From NCBI GenBank assembly GCA_949127705.1, contig CASBQJ010000123.1, positions 1-8,552 of the forward strand: a stretch of DNA of 8,552 nt, read 5' to 3'. The stretch comes from Synechococcales cyanobacterium PMM_0085 (lineage in GTDB: Bacteria > Cyanobacteriota > Cyanobacteriia > Elainellales > Elainellaceae). The position numbers and the translations under genes were made by a program. Shown one piece after another: positions 5,189 to 8,552 of the stretch (positions are counted from its first letter, which is position 1; each line of letters opens with the position of its first letter). Under the pieces are notes generated by a model, which was not told the origin of the DNA, ran no database searches, and was given only the letters and a program-made list of their open reading frames with translations.

Positions 5189-6622
5189 ATGACCACCGTC
5201 CCCATTCCACGACAGCCTTCACCCGCTCCTGACATGTCTGGCACTGCCCCCTCGCCAGACATGACCCCGGTGTTTGCCCTCAAGGAACTGGTGTCACGGC
5301 TGCACCGGGAGCATAGTAAAGTCCAAGATTTACTCAGTTCGTTGGGGTTTGCCCTGCGCAGCTTCACCAATCTCAATCAGTTTTTGGAGCTAACACCGCT
5401 GATCGCCAGTCGCGTCACAGATGCAGATGGCGGGGCTCTGATTCTATTTAAACCCAACGGTCAAATGCGGCTGGAGCGGATTCACTGCCAAGACAGTCGG
5501 CAAAGCCAGAGCATTCGTAAAGCCTTAGAAACCGCGACCAATCGACTAGTGGGGACGAACAGTTCGGGCGGGAAGGTTGTGCCTTTGACGAACTTAACAG
5601 CCGCCTTAGACCAGCAAGTCAGTCGATTTCTGGGGGCAGATATTCAGTTTTTTGGGACGGCAATTTTGGCCAAAACCGTGGAACGGGGTCGGCTTTATGT
5701 ATTTAGCCGGGAGCCAAACTATGAGTGGACTGAAACCCGTCAGAAACTGGTACGGCTAGTGGCAGATCAAACGGCAGTGGCGATCGCCACCGATGAACTG
5801 ACCGTTGAACTGCGGAAAAAGGAGCGGCTAGATCGGGAATTAGAAATCGGTGCCGAAATTCAATATCAGCTGTTGCCACGGCAGTGTCCCAAGATTGAGG
5901 GCATCGAACTGGCCGCACGCTGCCAAACGGCTAACCGAGTCGGCGGTGACTACTACGACTTTATTCCAGCCCATTATGACCAGGCGCGTCCCAAGCAGGA
6001 GCTAAACGAGTCTGAGCGGTGGAGTGTAACCATCGGCGATGTCATGGGCAAGGGTGTCCCCGCCGGGTTAATTATGACCATGCTGCGAGGAATGCTGCGG
6101 GCGGAGGTGCTCAATGGTCACTCGCCAGCTCGGATTTTGCAGCACCTCAACCATGTGATGTATGCCGACTTGGAAAACTCTAATCGGTTTGTGACGCTGT
6201 TTTATTCCGAATATGATGCCCAAACCCGCCTGCTTGACTACAGCAACGCCGCCCACAATCCCCCTCTACTGTGGAAGGCGGCCAGTCAGACGCTAGAGCG
6301 CTTAGACACTCTAGGGATGCTGATTGGCCTAGATGTAGACACGCCATACTACAATGCGCAGGTGCAGTTGAATCCTGGCGATACGCTGATCTACTTTACC
6401 GATGGGTTTACAGATGCTGCAAACCCAAATGGCGATCGCTACGACGAGGACAACCTCAGCAAAGATTTTCAATGGGCTTGCAGTCACTACCGCTCACCTC
6501 AAGAAATTTTAGATTATTTATTCAATTGCGTGCAGCAATTTATTGGGGCAGAGCGCCAAGCAGAAGACGATATGACGCTGATTGTGATGCGTCTGCAATT
6601 GACCGAAGCAGCGTCTGACTAG
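5189..6622 (+). CDS. GAF-domain SpoIIE/RsbU-type PP2C serine phosphatase
   Basis: This is a metal-dependent protein serine/threonine phosphatase of the type that dephosphorylates anti-sigma antagonist proteins in partner-switching pathways. A polar Pro-rich N-terminus (1-28) precedes a GAF-like sensory domain (about 55-205). A charged helical linker follows (about 203-230, ending EIQYQLLPRQ), typical of RsbU-like enzymes. The catalytic domain (about 235-470) has VGGDYYD at 251-257, GDVMGKGVPAG at 283-293, AHNPP at 355-359, TDGFTDA at 404-410 and DDMTL at 460-464. Together these supply the metal-binding aspartates, so it should be active. Synechocystis Slr2031 is a protein of this general class. 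The GAF ligand cannot be told from sequence. The start is uncertain: there is no ribosome binding site, and Met16 and Met25 are alternatives. No antagonist or anti-sigma gene is adjacent. Confidence 0.92.
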   Translation: MTTVPIPRQPSPAPDMSGTAPSPDMTPVFALKELVSRLHREHSKVQDLLSSLGFALRSFTNLNQFLELTPLIASRVTDADGGALILFKPNGQMRLERIHCQDSRQSQSIRKALETATNRLVGTNSSGGKVVPLTNLTAALDQQVSRFLGADIQFFGTAILAKTVERGRLYVFSREPNYEWTETRQKLVRLVADQTAVAIATDELTVELRKKERLDRELEIGAEIQYQLLPRQCPKIEGIELAARCQTANRVGGDYYDFIPAHYDQARPKQELNESERWSVTIGDVMGKGVPAGLIMTMLRGMLRAEVLNGHSPARILQHLNHVMYADLENSNRFVTLFYSEYDAQTRLLDYSNAAHNPPLLWKAASQTLERLDTLGMLIGLDVDTPYYNAQVQLNPGDTLIYFTDGFTDAANPNGDRYDEDNLSKDFQWACSHYRSPQEILDYLFNCVQQFIGAERQAEDDMTLIVMRLQLTEAASD

Positions 6623-6639
6623 CGGATCTGACTAGCGGA
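6614..6639. repeat. 13-bp tandem duplication covering the phosphatase stop codon
   Basis: TCTGACTAGCGGA at 6614-6626 is repeated exactly at 6627-6639. The first copy encodes the last two residues (Ser-Asp) and the TAG stop; the second carries the same TAG just outside the gene. Confidence 0.92.
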
Positions 6640-6770
6640 TCCCAAGCAGTATCTGATTCGCTCATCACAGCTGTCGGGTACCTCTTTAAAACTTTTGATT
6701 ATCCGCTGTGATTTAAGTAAAATTAAACCGCTCTAGCAGGTATAGTTGATCTGAAACATCTTCCTAAGAG

Positions 6771-6828
6771 AGGATGTCTGCGCCCCAATGTTTAGATTAT
6801 TTCTTGTATAAGCTTACATAGACATCCT
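6771..6828 (+). promoter_or_regulatory. Putative psaE promoter bracketed by an inverted repeat
   Basis: AGGATGTCT (6771-6779) and AGACATCCT (6820-6828) are perfect 9-bp complements. Between them, near the right arm, lies the -10-like TATAAG (6807-6812). CTTGTATA (6803-6810) and CTTACATA (6813-6820) form a direct repeat with a 10-base period. It resembles the HLR1 site of the light-responsive regulator RpaB (two TTACA-type repeats two bases apart), with the left half degenerate. No -35 hexamer is evident. RpaB control of photosystem I genes is known; its role here is inference. Confidence 0.35.
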
Positions 6829-6967
6829 ATTTGAGTTGTGGAATATTTTTTGGGGTAAGCATCCGGTTTGTCTCAAAGTTAGGCCGAAGGCATCTAAACT
6901 TACGGTTTCATAACCCATTTAGACCTGTCCTGTAATTAGCTTATTAACTCAATTTCAGCTTACACCC

Positions 6968-6973
6968 AGAGGA
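6968..6973 (+). promoter_or_regulatory. Ribosome binding site of psaE
   Basis: AGAGGA lies nine bases before the ATG at 6983. It is a good Shine-Dalgarno match, fits a strongly expressed photosystem gene and fixes the start. Confidence 0.75.
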
Positions 6974-6982
6974 ATAATACCC

Positions 6983-7360
6983 ATGGTTCAGCGTGGTTCT
7001 ACGGTTCGGATTCTTCGCAAAGAATCTTACTGGTACCAAGAGGTAGGAACGGTTGCGACTGTTGATCAAAGTGGCATCCGGTATCCTGCGGTTGTCCGGT
7101 TTAACAAAGTTAACTATGCCGGAGTCAATACCAATAACTTTTCACTGGCAGAGTTAGTGGAAGTTGCACCCCCGACTGCTAAGTCCAAGCAAACAACTCC
7201 AACGGCATCGGGTGGCAAACAAACGCCCCTGGACCCAAGCCTGCGCCGAACCGGGCAAGGCACCGCTCAAGCGGTAAAACCTGGAGCCGCCGCAGACGCC
7301 CCAGGTAGCGATAACCCTCGGGTTGAAGGTGGTCCAAACCAGGGCACCGAGGCTCGTTAA
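6983..7360 (+). CDS. psaE: Photosystem I reaction centre subunit IV (PsaE) with a long C-terminal tail
   Basis: PsaE is a small SH3-like protein on the stromal (cytoplasmic) face of photosystem I, where it helps dock ferredoxin and takes part in cyclic electron flow. Residues 1-62 match the whole family core: VQRGSTVRILRKESYWYQEVGT at the start, SGIRYPAVVRF at 30-40 and GVNTNNFSLAELVEV at 47-61. The loop before NTNNF is short, as in Nostoc-type PsaE and unlike Synechocystis. Usual length is about 65-75 residues, so 63-125 is an extra tail rich in Pro, Thr, Gly, Ala and Gln with scattered Lys/Arg, with no predicted fold and no membrane segment. No frameshift is needed to read it. It is a single gene with its own ribosome binding site, converging on the ABC transporter gene. 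Confidence 0.95.
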   Translation: MVQRGSTVRILRKESYWYQEVGTVATVDQSGIRYPAVVRFNKVNYAGVNTNNFSLAELVEVAPPTAKSKQTTPTASGGKQTPLDPSLRRTGQGTAQAVKPGAAADAPGSDNPRVEGGPNQGTEAR

Positions 7361-7363
7361 CCC

Positions 7364-7391
7364 GTCGAGACGAGATGAATCGCGCCTCTAC
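7364..7391. repeat. Degenerate copy of the GAGACG palindromic repeat
   Basis: This dyad has 10 of 13 base pairs intact (mismatches at 7366/7389, 7370/7385 and 7373/7382) around the centre GA. It resembles the perfect repeat 11 bases further on and lies three bases after the psaE stop codon, so it may also act as the psaE terminator. Confidence 0.65.
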
Positions 7392-7402
7392 CCAATTTCT
7401 CG

Positions 7403-7428
7403 TAGAGACGCGATTCATCGCGTCTCTA
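7403..7428. repeat. Perfect GAGACGCGAT palindromic repeat
   Basis: TAGAGACGCGAT (7403-7414) and ATCGCGTCTCTA (7417-7428) are exact complements around a 2-base centre. Palindromes built on GTAGAGACGCGAT are, from memory, a common dispersed repeat in filamentous cyanobacterial genomes. The right arm overlaps the stop codon of the minus-strand ABC gene (7426-7428). The hairpin can terminate both convergent genes. Confidence 0.8.
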
Positions 7429-8552
7429 TGGGCGGGTCAGGAGCGGTGCAGCCTGAAGCAGGGTTTGGGTATAGGGATGCTGGGGATGGGCAAACAGCTG
7501 TGCCGTGGGGCCGAGTTCGACAATTTTCCCAGCGCTCATCACCGCAATGCGATCGCACAAAAACCTAGCTAGCCAAAGGTCGTGGGTAATAAACAGGTAG
7601 GTTAGATCAAACTCGCGCTTCAGCTCTAACATCAACTCCAATACCTGCGCCTGCACACTGGCATCCAGCATACTGACAGGTTCATCGCAAATCAGCAGCT
7701 TGGGACGGGCAATTAAGGCGCGGGCGATCGCCACTCGCTGCTGCTGCCCCCCCGACAGGTCACCGGGATAGCAGTGATAGTAATGTTCGACCGGGGTCAA
7801 CCCAACCCGCTCTAGCATCGCTTCGACTCGGGCTTTCGCTGCCCCTAGGCTAGCCAACCCGTGAATCAACAGCGGATCGGCAATGCTTTGCCCGACCGTC
7901 ATCAGCGGATTGAGGCAGGCATGAGGGTCTTGAAAGATCATCTGCATCTGTCGCCGCTGCTGCCGCATCGCCTCGGGCGACAGCGCTGTCATATCTTGCC
8001 CCAAAAACTCGATTCGCCCGCCCGTAGGCTGAATCAGCCGCAAAATTGTGCGCGATAGCGTACTTTTGCCACAGCCCGACTCTCCCACCAGTCCTAAAAT
8101 TTCGCCCGGATATAGATCTAAACTGACTCCATCTACCGCTTTGATCACGCTACTTGGCTGGCGCGACAGCAAGCGGGCGATCATGTTTTGCTCTAGCGTG
8201 TAGTGCTTCTGGAGATTGTCGAGTCTGAGTAGAGGCGTAGCGGGTAGCGGCTCTGAGGGTGCTAACAGCAGGTCAGTTTGCCCCACGGCCTGCAACGCTT
8301 CCAATGGCTGCTCGGCTTGCACATGCAGCGCCGCCCGCAATAGCGATCGCGTGTAGTCGTGCTGCGGGTTACGGAGTACAGCCTGAGTGTTGCCCAGTTC
8401 CACCAGCTTGCTATCGTACATCACCGCAATGCGATCGCAATATTCGCCCACCAGCGTTAGGTCGTGCGAGAGCAGCAGCAGCCCCATATCCCGGTCTTGG
8501 CACAGCCGCGTCAGTTCGCGCAAAATCTGAGCCGCAACGGTAACATCCAAAC
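7426..8552 (-). CDS. Peptide-type ABC transporter ATPase with two fused domains (partial)
   Basis: This is the energy-coupling subunit of an oligopeptide/dipeptide/nickel-family importer, peripheral on the inner face of the membrane. The 5' end lies beyond the window. The visible part opens inside the first nucleotide-binding domain at its D-loop (LDVTVAAQIL), followed by the switch histidine (LLLLSHDLTL) and the C-terminal NPQHDYTRSLL element typical of oligopeptide ATPases. A linker leads to a complete second domain. Counting residues from the Leu codon at 8550, it has Walker A GESGCGKST at 156-164, Q-loop FQDP at 206-209, signature LSGGQQQR at 265-272, Walker B LLICDEP at 285-291, switch His323 and NPQ/HPQHPYTQTLL at the end. 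This is the DppD-DppF fusion layout seen in GsiA/YejF-like proteins. Substrate is unknown because no permease or binding protein is in view. The stop codon lies inside a palindromic repeat. Confidence 0.93.
   Translation of the reverse strand, partial: LDVTVAAQILRELTRLCQDRDMGLLLLSHDLTLVGEYCDRIAVMYDSKLVELGNTQAVLRNPQHDYTRSLLRAALHVQAEQPLEALQAVGQTDLLLAPSEPLPATPLLRLDNLQKHYTLEQNMIARLLSRQPSSVIKAVDGVSLDLYPGEILGLVGESGCGKSTLSRTILRLIQPTGGRIEFLGQDMTALSPEAMRQQRRQMQMIFQDPHACLNPLMTVGQSIADPLLIHGLASLGAAKARVEAMLERVGLTPVEHYYHCYPGDLSGGQQQRVAIARALIARPKLLICDEPVSMLDASVQAQVLELMLELKREFDLTYLFITHDLWLARFLCDRIAVMSAGKIVELGPTAQLFAHPQHPYTQTLLQAAPLLTRP

Larger units (their letters stand above)
6623..6982. other. Phosphatase-psaE intergenic region and psaE leader
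   Basis: This 360-base spacer has no credible reading frame. After the 13-bp duplication come an 8-bp inverted repeat, ATCACAGC/GCTGTGAT (6664-6671, 6705-6712, 33-nt spacer), and a 9-bp inverted repeat (6771-6779 with 6820-6828). A smaller one, TCTAAA/TTTAGA, lies at 6893-6898 and 6918-6923. The first may form the end of the phosphatase transcript, although no T-run follows. The second brackets the likely psaE promoter, leaving a leader of roughly 165 bases. Confidence 0.55.

Noticed and set aside
7323..7572. Two overlapping plus-strand open frames after psaE
   Set aside because: They run through the palindromic repeats and antisense to the conserved end of the ABC ATPase; the translations look random.
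8548..8550. TTG as the start codon of the ABC ATPase
   Set aside because: The preceding protein sequence is missing only because the window ends. LDVTV is the D-loop inside an ABC domain, so the true start is well to the right of the window.
1..8552. CRISPR array, transposase, integrase, tRNA or rRNA genes
   Set aside because: No regularly spaced repeats, no mobile-element proteins and no tRNA or rRNA signatures were seen.

Overview
The window comes from a cyanobacterium. It carries the cyanophycin genes cphB and cphA side by side, a PsaE subunit of photosystem I, a cyanobacterial-type TatA, and at least 15 copies of the octamer GCGATCGC (the HIP1 signature of cyanobacterial genomes). The base composition is moderate and nothing points to a plasmid or phage. 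The genus cannot be fixed from this sequence; the PsaE loop length and the repeat types fit a filamentous or Leptolyngbya/Nostoc-like lineage, but that is inference.

Layout, left to right. (1) 11-865: cphB, cyanophycinase, plus strand. (2) 866-1246: a gene-free spacer with two short tandem duplications, a strong terminator hairpin and an 8-bp inverted repeat ahead of cphA. (3) 1247-4003: cphA, cyanophycin synthetase, complete, with a Pro/Thr/Ala-rich C-terminal tail. (4) 4004-4189: two strong hairpins between convergent cphA and tatA. (5) 4190-4372, minus strand: tatA with a clear ribosome binding site. (6) 4384-5188: about 800 bases without a convincing protein gene. It contains a possible gene remnant, a good candidate for an undescribed small RNA of about 70 nt (4704-4774), a hairpin-rich block and several tandem duplications. 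(7) 5189-6622: a GAF plus SpoIIE/RsbU-type PP2C serine phosphatase. (8) 6623-6982: the psaE leader with inverted repeats and a possible RpaB (HLR1-like) site. (9) 6983-7360: psaE with an unusual disordered tail of about 63 residues. (10) 7364-7428: two palindromic repeats, one of which supplies the stop codon of the next gene. (11) 7426-8552, minus strand, running off the right edge: an oligopeptide/dipeptide-type ABC transporter ATPase with two fused nucleotide-binding domains.

How the genes work together: CphA makes the nitrogen reserve polymer cyanophycin (multi-L-arginyl-poly-L-aspartate), and CphB breaks it to beta-Asp-Arg dipeptides. The other genes are single-function neighbours (protein export, phosphatase signalling, photosystem I, peptide or nickel-like uptake) with no shared operon visible. 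The most interesting unexplained material is the spacer 4384-5188 and the habit, seen in five separate non-coding places, of perfect or near-perfect two-copy tandem duplications with a 10-13 bp unit.
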